64,000 nt of DNA. Source: an uncultured Acetatifactor sp. GTDB lineage: Bacteria > Bacillota > Clostridia > Lachnospirales > Lachnospiraceae. The notes under the pieces were generated by a model, which had not been told where the DNA came from, ran no database searches, and was given only the letters and a program-made list of their open reading frames with translations. Made by a program: the position numbers and the translations under genes. The DNA is taken from assembly GCA_947581865.1 (NCBI GenBank), contig CANPWA010000008.1:49467-113466 (forward strand), read 5' to 3'. Below, in pieces: positions 53,334 through 61,436 of the stretch. Each line of letters opens with the position of its first letter. Position 1 is the first letter of the stretch.

Positions 53334-54455
53334 TCAGGCTTTTTGCAAAAGCTGACCCAGATTTTGACCATAAATAGAAATCATAGAGTCCATATTTTTA
53401 CGTTTTACATCCAGTGAGGGATGTACATAACGATTTAAGGTGATCTTTACATCTGCATGTCCAAGGATCTCGCTGATGCTTTTTACATCAGCGCCGCTGT
53501 TGATACAGTTGGTGGCGAAGGTATGACGGAGGATATGGAACTTTTTCGCCTCGATCCCTGCCAGTTTCAGATACAGCTTGAAACGATTCTGATAGGTGCG
53601 GGGTTCCATGGGCTTATTTCCGCCCAACACATATTTCTGTCCGGTACAGAAGCCTCTTGCCATTTCAAACAAAGAATCGGATAAGGGAATTTCCCTCCTG
53701 GAATATCCTGATTTGGGGGTGCTTTCCATCAGGCTGGTCCTGCCGGTTCCCGCATCCGCCGCCAGCCGCTGGACCGTACTGTTTACACGGATGATTTTGG
53801 AATTCATATCAATATCTTCCCATTTTAATGCACAGATCTCCCCGAGCCTCAGCCCGGTAAAGAGACATAACAATATTCCGAATTTAGAGGAGTCTGTGTC
53901 CTCGCACAGGAAACGGATCAGTTTGGTCTGCTCCGCATCATTTAAGACATCCATCCGGGTATTTTGCCCCTCGCGCGCCCGGCTGATCCCCCGCAGCCTG
54001 ATATCCGGAACATTGTAGTAGACTGCGCCATAGTTTAAGATCTGATTCAATACACAATAAATACTCTTGTATAAGCTGTCGGAAAATCCCGTCGAAAGCT
54101 TTCTTCGCACCAGTTCGGAGGAAATGTTTCCGACACATTCCTGTCCAAGCGCTTCCTTGAGATATTTCTCATAGGTGTTGCGGTACTTCTGATAAGTGGA
54201 GTGCTTCCGAAGCTGTCTTTTCTGTTCCAGCCATTCCGCTGCCAGATCATCCAGTCTGACCGCACGAAATGTTTCCGCGGTGCTCTTACTGTCCGCCAGG
54301 TCATCAGATCGCGCCTGTGCCAGTTTCTCCTTTACCTCACGATAACTCCTGGCATAGACAGAATGATAAACCGGCCCGGAATCTTTCTTTGTCCTAAAAC
54401 GCCCTTCCCATCTTCCATCCTTTCTCTTCCTGATATTTTCTCCTTTTCTTGACAT
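53334..54455 (-). CDS. tyrosine site-specific integrase inside inverton 2
   Basis: 373 residues. An N-terminal arm-binding-type region (RKRKDGRWEGRFRTKKDS, ~5-50) as in Tn916-like integrases, a core-binding domain (~65-165), and a catalytic domain with Arg in CLFTGLRLGEICAL, His-Arg in HILRHTFATN, His in ILGHADVKIT and Tyr in LNRYVHPS. The lysine region is near SRREIPLSD. The ATG at 54455 has AGGAGG six bases upstream. A promoter for it lies at 54562-54589. It is flanked at both ends by the 27-bp inverted repeats, so it most likely acts on them and inverts itself. No excisionase gene is present. Confidence 0.92.
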   Translation of the reverse strand: MSRKGENIRKRKDGRWEGRFRTKKDSGPVYHSVYARSYREVKEKLAQARSDDLADSKSTAETFRAVRLDDLAAEWLEQKRQLRKHSTYQKYRNTYEKYLKEALGQECVGNISSELVRRKLSTGFSDSLYKSIYCVLNQILNYGAVYYNVPDIRLRGISRAREGQNTRMDVLNDAEQTKLIRFLCEDTDSSKFGILLCLFTGLRLGEICALKWEDIDMNSKIIRVNSTVQRLAADAGTGRTSLMESTPKSGYSRREIPLSDSLFEMARGFCTGQKYVLGGNKPMEPRTYQNRFKLYLKLAGIEAKKFHILRHTFATNCINSGADVKSISEILGHADVKITLNRYVHPSLDVKRKNMDSMISIYGQNLGQLLQKA

Positions 54456-54540
54456 AGATACCTCCTGACCACGATCTGACCCCTTTTTGATCAAACCGGT
54501 GTTTATTTAGGTTGTCGGTTGCTGATATTGTCCAAATTAC

Positions 54541-54569
54541 TTGACGAATCTTTATCCAGCCATTATAAT
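54541..54569 (+). promoter_or_regulatory. strong outward promoter of inverton 2, now facing right
   Basis: TTGACG at 54541-54546, a 17-base spacer and TATAAT at 54564-54569. Rightward there is only a hairpin and then the 3' end of an antisense gene. After inversion it would lie at about 53357-53385 facing left, into the helicase and polysaccharide genes. Confidence 0.8.
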
Positions 54570-54589
54570 ACTTATTGATTCAATGTCTA
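54562..54589 (-). promoter_or_regulatory. integrase promoter overlapping the outward promoter
   Basis: Minus strand: TAGACA (54584-54589), a 16-base spacer and TATAAT (54562-54567). The two -10 elements overlap back to back, so the promoters should compete. Transcription reads the integrase and possibly beyond; a weak hairpin with T-run near 53308-53355 may limit that. Confidence 0.6.
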
Positions 54590-54615
54590 TTAGAACTTTC
54601 AGGCGGTTTTTTATG

Positions 54616-54642
54616 TTTCGTGGATTTAGATAATCTACGAAA
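54616..54642 (-). repeat. right 27-bp inverted repeat / core site
   Basis: Reverse complement of the left copy at 53284-53310, perfect over 27 bases. Confidence 0.9.
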
Positions 54643-54646
54643 CGAT

Positions 54647-54687
54647 AAAAAGGGGGTACAGATGTCGGTTGAAACCATCTGTACCCC
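54647..54687 (-). terminator. terminator at the outer edge of inverton 2
   Basis: A 12-bp stem (54653-54664 with 54676-54687, arms GGGGTACAGATG and CATCTGTACCCC) and T5 in the leftward direction. It ends transcripts from the sigE side before the cassette. The hairpin may also slow the rightward promoter of the OFF form. Confidence 0.85.
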
Positions 54688-54708
54688 TTACTTCATGAGC
54701 ACCTGCCG

Positions 54709-55017
54709 TCACGGCATACGGTAGCCTGTCCAGTTTTTGGGCGCCTCCTCATATTTTTTGCTGTCCTCGAAATATCTGTCGTTCATCCATGCGACTGCAT
54801 CCGTCACCCCGTCCTCGTCAAAGGAAAACAGTTCACTGATCTTAGATTCCCCGGGGGTCGTAAAGTAATTAAAGGGTTCCGGCCAGACGGTCGCCTTCAG
54901 GCGGCTCCCGTCTTCGCCGTCCACACGCTCCAGCCGGTAGCGCATTCCCCTGTATCCCCCGGTAAATTCCGTCTTTTTCAGAAATTCCATGGATAGAATA
55001 TCGCTTCTCTGTATCAT
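54709..55017 (-). CDS. hypothetical protein (102 aa)
   Basis: 102 residues, soluble, acidic, beginning MIQRSDILSMEFLKKTEFTG and including MRYRLERVDGEDGSRLKATVWPEP and SKISELFSFDEDGV. I do not recognise the family by name, but it looks like a conserved small Clostridia protein. The start at 55017 has only a weak ribosome site; an in-frame extension to 55074 is possible. It follows sigE by 117 bases and ends before the terminator at 54647-54687. Confidence 0.65.
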   Translation of the reverse strand: MIQRSDILSMEFLKKTEFTGGYRGMRYRLERVDGEDGSRLKATVWPEPFNYFTTPGESKISELFSFDEDGVTDAVAWMNDRYFEDSKKYEEAPKNWTGYRMP

Positions 55018-55134
55018 GATCCCAATCCCTGACTTCCGTCCCTGCGCCCCTGGCATCTGCCGCCCGCGCAACACTCCTTTTTCTCTCTGGTAACTATTTC
55101 AGTATACAGCATTTCAAAATCACATTCAAGAAAT

Positions 55135-55866
55135 TTATGTACTCATCTCCCGTTTGAGCTGCCTCATGATCTTCTTTTCCAGTCTGGATATGTAGGACTG
55201 GGAGATGCCCAGCCGGCTGGCGACCTCTTTCTGTGTCATCTCTTCTCCGTCAAGCCTCCCCAGCCCAAAGCGCAGGTTGATGATGGTGCGCTCCCTGTCG
55301 GAGAGCTTATCCACCGCCTCCATCAACAGCCCCCGCTCCACCTCGTTCTCGATCCCCCTGTAGATGACATCCTCATCCGTCCCGAGGATATCCGACAAAA
55401 GGAGTTCGTTGCCGTCCCAGTCCACGTTCAGAGGCTCATCGATGGAGACCTCCATGCGGGTCTTATTGTTGCGCCTCAGATACATCAGAATCTCATTTTC
55501 GATGCAGCGGGAGGCGTAAGTCGCAAGCTTGATATTTTTGTCCGGCTTGAACGTGTTGATGGACTTGATCAGCCCGATGGTGCCGATGGAGATCAGATCT
55601 TCCACCCCCACATTGGTATTGTCGAACTTTTTGGCGATATACACCACCAGTCTCAGATTATGTTCTATCAGGATCGCCTTGGCCTCATCCTCATACTCCG
55701 TTCCCAGATCATTGATCACTTCATTTTCCCGCTCCGCGTCCAGGGGCGCCGGCAGCACTTCCGCGCCTCCGATATAATGAATCTCACCCTGTTTTCTGCG
55801 CAGGAACTTCTCCCTGCAGATCATTTTAAACTGCCTTTTACCCGGCATTGCCACCTTTAGAATCAT
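55135..55866 (-). CDS. sigE: mother-cell sporulation sigma factor pro-SigE
   Basis: 243 residues. An N-terminal pro-region of ~25-30 residues, then region 2 ([54 protein letters not shown]) and region 4 ending [19 protein letters not shown]. The pro-region is removed by SpoIIGA, whose gene is directly upstream, after septation. SigE drives early mother-cell genes. In most relatives sigG follows at once; here the next gene is a small unknown and then the invertible cassette. Confidence 0.96.
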   Translation of the reverse strand: MILKVAMPGKRQFKMICREKFLRRKQGEIHYIGGAEVLPAPLDAERENEVINDLGTEYEDEAKAILIEHNLRLVVYIAKKFDNTNVGVEDLISIGTIGLIKSINTFKPDKNIKLATYASRCIENEILMYLRRNNKTRMEVSIDEPLNVDWDGNELLLSDILGTDEDVIYRGIENEVERGLLMEAVDKLSDRERTIINLRFGLGRLDGEEMTQKEVASRLGISQSYISRLEKKIMRQLKREMST

Positions 55867-55890
55867 CTCAATTCCCCATTTCTGTTTTTC

Positions 55891-56709
55891 CTAATTCAGT
55901 TTTCTTTGTTCGTCTTCCCGGCGATGCTTCAGGATCTCCGGGTTCAGGATCATTCCCGCCTGCGTCTTTTCCTCGCTGACCGCCACATACACATCCTGCA
56001 GTCTCTTGGTCATGCCGTCGATCTCCAGTTCCAGCCCGGGCAAAAGATAGGCTTTTAAGATTCCCCTTGTCTTTCCGATACTCTGATAAGGAACAACGCG
56101 ATAAAGCGCCTTCTCTTCTCCCCACAGCGTATGATAGAGCTCACCGTCGATGACCGACACCGGCTTTCCGCTGATAGGCTCCCTGAGGCTGTTCCCGGAA
56201 TCCATCAGCGCCCGGGTGCGCACGCTCACACCGCCGCGGCTGAGCACGGCGATGCAGGAGGATTCCTCCAGGCGGCGTTTCTGTTGTTCCTGAAAAAAAC
56301 CGGTCAACAGAAAACCTATGGCTCCGATTCCCAGCACACCAAAGACCGTGCCTGTAAATTTTCGTAAAACGGGCAGGGCACAGTCTGCAGCAAGCAGTAA
56401 TCCGCCCATGAGAAAAGAGTACCATAGCAGGTGTCCGAATAATTTTGCGAAAGCCCGAAGGGAACGCGGCCGAAAGGCAATTCCCAACATAAGCGCCGCT
56501 CCCGCGGACAGAGCGGCAATCCATTTCAACCAGCCCGGTACCCTCAACAGAAAAAGGAACGGATACAGGATCGCCCCTGCAGCGGCTCCCAGGACCATTT
56601 TGCTGCGCGTGGCAGTACGCAGCGTGGTGCGGTCTACCAGGATCAGAAGATACAGGTTCATCACAAAATTTACCAGAAACAGACTGTCTACATAAAGTTC
56701 ATAATACAT
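55891..56709 (-). CDS. spoIIGA: pro-SigE processing protease SpoIIGA
   Basis: 272 residues. Five membrane helices fill the first ~150 residues (DSLFLVNFVMNLYLLILV to GIGAIGFLLTGFF), then an aspartic-protease-like domain with the active Asp in RALMDSGNSLREPISGKPV. It cuts the pro-region from SigE in response to SpoIIR. The start at MYYELYVDSLFL (56709) is supported by an AGAGG site. The upstream region carries a promoter with a very long spacer and a Spo0A box. Confidence 0.95.
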   Translation of the reverse strand: MYYELYVDSLFLVNFVMNLYLLILVDRTTLRTATRSKMVLGAAAGAILYPFLFLLRVPGWLKWIAALSAGAALMLGIAFRPRSLRAFAKLFGHLLWYSFLMGGLLLAADCALPVLRKFTGTVFGVLGIGAIGFLLTGFFQEQQKRRLEESSCIAVLSRGGVSVRTRALMDSGNSLREPISGKPVSVIDGELYHTLWGEEKALYRVVPYQSIGKTRGILKAYLLPGLELEIDGMTKRLQDVYVAVSEEKTQAGMILNPEILKHRREDEQRKLN

Positions 56710-56730
56710 CTCATGCCTCTTTTCACAATC

Positions 56731-56763
56731 ATTATAAGGGGCTTTCGATGTGTAATTTGTCAA
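56731..56763 (-). promoter_or_regulatory. spoIIG-type promoter with 21-base spacer
   Basis: Minus strand: TTGACA at 56758-56763 and TATAAT at 56731-56736 with 21 bases between, about four more than normal. In Bacillus the spoIIG promoter also has consensus hexamers with an over-long spacer (22) and needs Spo0A. A second 0A-like CATCGAA lies inside the spacer. Confidence 0.75.
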
Positions 56764-56789
56764 AATCAGCACGGGGAAAAGCTGTTTTT

Positions 56790-56796
56790 TTCGACA
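56790..56796 (-). promoter_or_regulatory. Spo0A box upstream of spoIIGA
   Basis: TGTCGAA on the minus strand, a perfect core 0A box, 26 bases upstream of the -35. It abuts the T-run of the ftsZ terminator. Confidence 0.65.
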
Positions 56797-56797
56797 T

Positions 56798-56824
56798 AAA
56801 AAAAACAGCCGTATGAACGGCTGT
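56798..56824 (-). terminator. rho-independent terminator of ftsZ
   Basis: Stem ACAGCCG/CGGCTGT (56805-56811, 56818-56824), six-base loop and seven T leftward (56798-56804). It isolates ftsZ from the sporulation-controlled spoIIGA-sigE pair. Confidence 0.93.
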
Positions 56825-56836
56825 CCTTGGGGTATT

Positions 56837-58009
56837 TCATTTTTTCTGCAGGAAATCAGGAATCTTGAGTGTCTGCTCCTTCACAGAACTGCGGATATCC
56901 GCAGGCTTCTGAATCCCCGGAACCGGCTGCACATTCGGCTTGGTGTTTGAAGCGGAAGGCTGCAGATTGAATCCTTTCAGGGAACTGGGGGTAATGTGTG
57001 CGGTGGGCTGTCTGTAAGCAGCGCCCGCTCCCAGTCTATTAGGAGCAATATTCTCCTGTACGCTCTCGAGCCCGGTGGCGATCACCGTGATCCTGCAGCT
57101 GTCCGTCTGGGATGCGTCATACATCGCACCGAAAATGACATTGACTTCCTCTCCCGTCAGGTCACGCACATAATCTGCCGCATCGGCCGCATCCGCCAGC
57201 GTGATGTCTCCGGATACATTGAGGATGACATGGCTGGCGCCGGAAATCGTAGTCTCCAAAAGCGGGCTCTCCACTGCCATCTTGACAGCCTCCAGCGCTT
57301 TATCGTCTCCCTTGCCCTCTCCGATGCCGATATGTGCGATACCCTTGTCCTTCATGACAGTCTGAACATCCGCGAAATCCAGATTGATGACCGCGGGTAC
57401 ATTGATCAGATCCGTGATACCCTGCACCGCCTGCTGCAGAACCTCGTCCGCCTTCTTGAGAGCCTCGGGCATGGTGGTACGCCTGTCCACGATCTCAAGC
57501 AGCTTGTCATTGGGAATCACGATCAGGGTATCCACATTTGATTTGATATTCTCAATACCGATCAGGGCATTGTTCATACGCGCTTTTGCCTCAAAACGGA
57601 AAGGCTTGGTCACCACACCGACGGTGAGGATCCCCATGTCCTTTGCGATCTTCGCCACCACAGGCGCCGCTCCGGTTCCGGTTCCGCCTCCCATACCGCA
57701 GGTGACGAACACCATATCCGCACCCTTCAGAGCGTTCTCGATCTCCTCCATGCTCTCCTCGGCGGCCTTCTCACCGATCTCAGGCTTGGCTCCGGCGCCC
57801 AGCCCTTTCGTGAGTTTCTCGCCGATCTGAAGAAGCCTGGGGGCTTTGCAGAGCTGCAGAGCCTGCTTATCGGTATTCACTCCGATAAAATCCACTCCGT
57901 CTATTTTTTCGTCAATCATTCTATTTACAGCGTTGTTACCTGCACCGCCCACACCGACCACAATGATCTTGGCAGCAGATTCCGCATCGTTCGTCTTGAT
58001 CTCCAGCAA
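56837..58009 (-). CDS. ftsZ: cell division GTPase FtsZ
   Basis: 390 residues. [15 protein letters not shown], the tubulin signature [24 protein letters not shown], and the C-terminal tail peptide KIPDFLQKK that binds FtsA/SepF-type partners. It forms the Z ring. I chose the TTG at 58009 since it gives the standard [10 protein letters not shown] start and has AGGAGG eight bases upstream; a GTG at 58045 is possible. It has its own terminator. Confidence 0.97.
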   Translation of the reverse strand: MLEIKTNDAESAAKIIVVGVGGAGNNAVNRMIDEKIDGVDFIGVNTDKQALQLCKAPRLLQIGEKLTKGLGAGAKPEIGEKAAEESMEEIENALKGADMVFVTCGMGGGTGTGAAPVVAKIAKDMGILTVGVVTKPFRFEAKARMNNALIGIENIKSNVDTLIVIPNDKLLEIVDRRTTMPEALKKADEVLQQAVQGITDLINVPAVINLDFADVQTVMKDKGIAHIGIGEGKGDDKALEAVKMAVESPLLETTISGASHVILNVSGDITLADAADAADYVRDLTGEEVNVIFGAMYDASQTDSCRITVIATGLESVQENIAPNRLGAGAAYRQPTAHITPSSLKGFNLQPSASNTKPNVQPVPGIQKPADIRSSVKEQTLKIPDFLQKK

Positions 58010-58167
58010 AGGTACATCCTCCTTTTCTAAAAGGAATCGGTTCACTTCATCCTTCTAAACTCCATATAGACTATCATATAATTATTTTTTAAATTTAGCA
58101 ACCCATTTTTTTGATAAATTTAAAACTTATGTCATATTTTTGCCATTTTGTCTCCCGGGAAAGTTTT

Positions 58168-58908
58168 TCAATCCGGTTTAAATGTGTATTCACCCTTTTC
58201 ATTGTATGTCTCCATCTGAAGGATACCGCTTTTTCCCTCCAATCCCGGCAGTATTTTGGGCAGGCACATAAGCTTGTCCTCCAGCCGGGCAGTCTCATCC
58301 CCTAATGCAACCTTCGCGTCTCCGAAATAAAGCGTGATCTGGGAGTTGGAGTGAAAGTAGATCCTGTCCGCCGACAGCTCGTACTTGTTCAACAGTTTTG
58401 TGAGGTTTAAGATGGTCCCGAACACCTCCTCATACTCCTTTTTGACGGGAAGGGGCTGTCCTAACACAATGTAGTCAAATTCCAGCCCCGTCACCTGGGG
58501 GATGCCCGCCGTGGGAACCGAGGAACTCTCCACCACATAGCCGTCCTTGTCAAAATACACATAGGTGTCCATGTATTTCACATAGCCCGCCAGCGCTTTC
58601 TCATACACCGTGATCTTGATGGTGTCCGGCGCAAGCACTTTCACATCCATGGCATCCAGGAAGGGAATATCCTCCATCCCGCGGTTTTTGTACTTCATGG
58701 CAAGGTACAGGGAATTGTGCCCGAGCCGCCCCTTCATCACCATGTCGATGATCTCGTCCTGCGTGTAGTGCACATTGCCCTCCACATAAACGGTCCGGAC
58801 GGTATGTGTATCCCACACATACCATCCTGCGCCGCCCAGAGCCGCAAGCACCAGACCTATGGCAAGCAATATGATGATTGTCGTTTTCCTGTTTCGTAAT
58901 TTAGACAC
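58168..58908 (-). CDS. ftsQ: cell division protein FtsQ/DivIB
   Basis: 246 residues. One N-terminal membrane helix (TTIIILLAIGLVLAALGGAGW), then a POTRA domain (VRTVYVEGNVHYTQDEIIDMV) and the FtsQ domain (VKVLAPDTIKITVYEKALAGYV). It bridges early and late division proteins in the divisome. It overlaps murA by eight bases. Confidence 0.92.
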   Translation of the reverse strand: MSKLRNRKTTIIILLAIGLVLAALGGAGWYVWDTHTVRTVYVEGNVHYTQDEIIDMVMKGRLGHNSLYLAMKYKNRGMEDIPFLDAMDVKVLAPDTIKITVYEKALAGYVKYMDTYVYFDKDGYVVESSSVPTAGIPQVTGLEFDYIVLGQPLPVKKEYEEVFGTILNLTKLLNKYELSADRIYFHSNSQITLYFGDAKVALGDETARLEDKLMCLPKILPGLEGKSGILQMETYNEKGEYTFKPD

Positions 58909-60190
58909 TGCTGATACGCGCTCCCAAATCTCTCAGATCTTTTCCAATGTTCTCATAGCCGCGCTCAATGTATGCACAGCCTGTGATCTCGCTTTCGCCC
59001 TCTGCCATCAGCGCCGCCAGAACCAGCGCTGCGCCTCCGCGAAGTTCCTTCGCTTCCACACGGGCTCCCCGCAGAGTATCCTTTCCCCGGACAATGGCTG
59101 TCCTGTCTTCCAGAAGTTCAATATCCGCCCCCATCTTTCTGAGCGGCTCCACCACCCGGAACCGGTTCTCAAAGATATTTTCTTCCACACGGCTGACTCC
59201 GTCAGCCCTGGTCAGCACCGCCAGAGCCATAGACTGCAGATCCGTGGGAAACCCCGGATAAACTGCCGTGTAGAGCCTCTCAACCGCCGCCGGTCTCCCA
59301 CAGCTGTGTACATAGAGCCCGCTCTCCCTGCCGTACTCCGTTCCGTAACTGCCCTTCCCGCAGTCGGGCTGGCATCTGGCTCCCATGCTCTCCGCCGCAC
59401 GCACCACGGCTTCCATCTGCTCACAGGGAGCATTTTCCAAAAGCACACTTCCCCCGCAGCCGACACAGGCAAAGAGATACGTTCCCGCCACAATGCGGTC
59501 CGAAGGTACCTTAAACTGCGCCCCGTGCAGACTTCTTCCTCCCCGCACAAACACGATCGAGGTGCCCGCTCCGTCAATCTCGGCGCCGCACGCGGTCAGA
59601 TACCGGCAGAGCGCCTCCACTTCCGGCTCCTTCGCCGCGCCGGCGATCAGGGTATCCCCCGCCGCCTGCACCGCAGCCAGCAGGATATTCTCCGTGGCGC
59701 CCACGCTGGGAATGGGCAGGCGTATATCCGCACCGTGGAGTTTCGCTGCCTTTCCCACCAGCCTGCCGGCCTCCTCCGAAAAGACAACACCCATCTGTTC
59801 CAATGCTTTTATATGCAGATCTATAGGACGATCCCCGATAATGCAGCCTCCGGGATGCTCCATGGCCACTTCTCCGAAACGTCCCAGCATGGCACCCAGA
59901 AGACACAGGGAGGACCGCATTCCCGTGATCGCCTCTCCCGACATCTTGCAGGCGCCCGCAGGAGCGCTGTCAATCTGATAACCCTCTTTGCTGCGGCTCA
60001 CCCTGCATCCCAGATTTCTCAAAAGAGACAGCATATGCTCGACATCCGCGATCTGGGGACAGTTGAGGATATGGGAGTTGTCCTTTGCCAAAAGTGTGGC
60101 CGCCAAAATGGGTAACGACGCATTTTTGGAGCCCTGAATCCGTACCTTTCCCTGCAGGGGTATGCCTCCGTTAATATGAAGTGCCGTCAT
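58901..60190 (-). CDS. murA: UDP-N-acetylglucosamine 1-carboxyvinyltransferase
   Basis: 429 residues. Substrate Lys-Asn in RIQGSKNASLPIL, the catalytic cysteine in HPGGCIIGDRPIDLH near residue 115 (so fosfomycin-sensitive in type), and late TDLQSMALAV. It makes the first committed wall precursor. Gram-positives often have two murA copies; this one sits in the division cluster, between ftsW and ftsQ. Confidence 0.95.
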   Translation of the reverse strand: MTALHINGGIPLQGKVRIQGSKNASLPILAATLLAKDNSHILNCPQIADVEHMLSLLRNLGCRVSRSKEGYQIDSAPAGACKMSGEAITGMRSSLCLLGAMLGRFGEVAMEHPGGCIIGDRPIDLHIKALEQMGVVFSEEAGRLVGKAAKLHGADIRLPIPSVGATENILLAAVQAAGDTLIAGAAKEPEVEALCRYLTACGAEIDGAGTSIVFVRGGRSLHGAQFKVPSDRIVAGTYLFACVGCGGSVLLENAPCEQMEAVVRAAESMGARCQPDCGKGSYGTEYGRESGLYVHSCGRPAAVERLYTAVYPGFPTDLQSMALAVLTRADGVSRVEENIFENRFRVVEPLRKMGADIELLEDRTAIVRGKDTLRGARVEAKELRGGAALVLAALMAEGESEITGCAYIERGYENIGKDLRDLGARISSV

Positions 60191-60258
60191 ACAATACCAC
60201 CCTGTTCAACAAATTTAAGAGACTTCTGTATTGTATGTCGAAACTGCGTAAAAGGTGC

Positions 60259-61422
60259 CTACATCTCCCTGAGCTGTATGCGTCTGGCAACGCTTAAGAC
60301 CAGCCCGATCTCTATGAGCAGAAACATGACCGACGACCCCCCGTAACTGATAAAGGGCAGCGAGATTCCCGTGTTGGGAATGGTATTGGTCACCACCGCG
60401 ATATTCAGGATCGCCTGCACCGCGATATGTCCGATGACTCCCACGACCAGCATGGCTCCGAACAGGTCGGAAGCGTTGTTTGCAATGATCATCATCCGCC
60501 AGATCAGCATAATGAACATCAGAATGACGGCGATGGCGCCAAAGAGCCCCAGCTCCTCACAGATGATGGAAAAGATCATATCGTTCTGAGACTCCGGAAG
60601 GAATTTAAGCTTCTGCATACTCTGTCCCAGCCCCTTCCCCCAGATGCCGCCGCTGCCGATGGCGTAAAGCCCCTGCAGAGTCTGAAATCCCGTGTCCTGC
60701 GCCTGGCTCTCGGGATTGAGCCAGGCAACGATACGGCCGAAACGAAAGCTCCCCTCGCCATTTGTCTGTACGGCGATAAACACCACTCCTGCCGCAGCCG
60801 CCAGACCTGCCAGACCCATGATCACAAATTTCTTATAGTCGGGGCTTGCCACGAACACCATGAGCACGGAGATCGCCATGACGATCAGCGCGGAGCTTAA
60901 ATTGTCCGTGATCTGCCAGATCATTATGGCAATGGGCAGCGGAATTGCCACCATCAGCATAAATCCCTTCATACTGCGGATATTCTTCCCCAGCTTACAC
61001 ACCATCACTGCCAAAAACAGTATCATACACAGCTTCGCGATCTCCGCCGGCTGCACCTGCAGGTTGGTACCGGGAATCCGGAACCATCTGCGGGCCTTGT
61101 GGGATTCGATGCCCAGAGGAGTGAGCACCATGAGGATACTCACCACGGACACCACATATCCCAAAGCGTAGAAACGCTGCCAGAAGTGATAGTCGATGTT
61201 CGCCACCACGATCATCATGACCAGCCCCATGATGATCGCCAGAAGCTGACGCTTCATAAAGTGCCCCGAGTCCCCGTCGTAATCCTGAAACGCCGTATAG
61301 GAACTGGCAGAATAGATCATGACCAGCCCGAAGCCTAGAAGAAAAAGCACTATAAATAAGAGGCTGTAATCAAAAAAATATTCTGTTTGTTCTTTTCTCT
61401 TCCTGCGGCTCTTCCCTGCCAT
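60259..61422 (-). CDS. ftsW: FtsW/SpoVE-type SEDS peptidoglycan polymerase
   Basis: 387 residues with ten membrane helices. SEDS motifs: LLGFGLVMIYSASSY, RRWFRIPGTNLQVQPAEIAK, LPESQNDMIFSIICEELGLFG and the end GISLPFISYGGSSV. It polymerises lipid II at the septum with a class B PBP. The ATG at 61422 is preferred over a GTG at the murD stop. FtsW and SpoVE cannot be told apart from sequence alone. Confidence 0.93.
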   Translation of the reverse strand: MAGKSRRKRKEQTEYFFDYSLLFIVLFLLGFGLVMIYSASSYTAFQDYDGDSGHFMKRQLLAIIMGLVMMIVVANIDYHFWQRFYALGYVVSVVSILMVLTPLGIESHKARRWFRIPGTNLQVQPAEIAKLCMILFLAVMVCKLGKNIRSMKGFMLMVAIPLPIAIMIWQITDNLSSALIVMAISVLMVFVASPDYKKFVIMGLAGLAAAAGVVFIAVQTNGEGSFRFGRIVAWLNPESQAQDTGFQTLQGLYAIGSGGIWGKGLGQSMQKLKFLPESQNDMIFSIICEELGLFGAIAVILMFIMLIWRMMIIANNASDLFGAMLVVGVIGHIAVQAILNIAVVTNTIPNTGISLPFISYGGSSVMFLLIEIGLVLSVARRIQLREM

Positions 61423-61436
61423 GTCCTTACTCCTCA

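Larger units (their letters stand above)
53284..54642. mobile_element. putative self-inverting integrase cassette (inverton 2)
   Basis: Perfect 27-bp inverted repeats bound the segment: 53284-53310 and 54616-54642. Each repeat is itself a near-palindrome, arms starting TTTCGTAGATT and ending AATCCACGAAA around five central bases, the form of a tyrosine recombinase core site. The integrase gene lies wholly inside. The segment also holds a strong promoter near its right end that points outward to the right. Inversion would set this promoter about 110 bases upstream of the helicase gene and facing the polysaccharide operon. The sequence as given is then the OFF form. A hairpin terminator stands just outside the right end. 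Confidence 0.78.

Noticed and set aside
53334..54455. Integrase as the mark of an integrated element spanning the polysaccharide genes, with direct-repeat att sites
   Set aside because: The only repeats found are inverted and hug the integrase gene itself; no matching direct repeat was seen near sigG.
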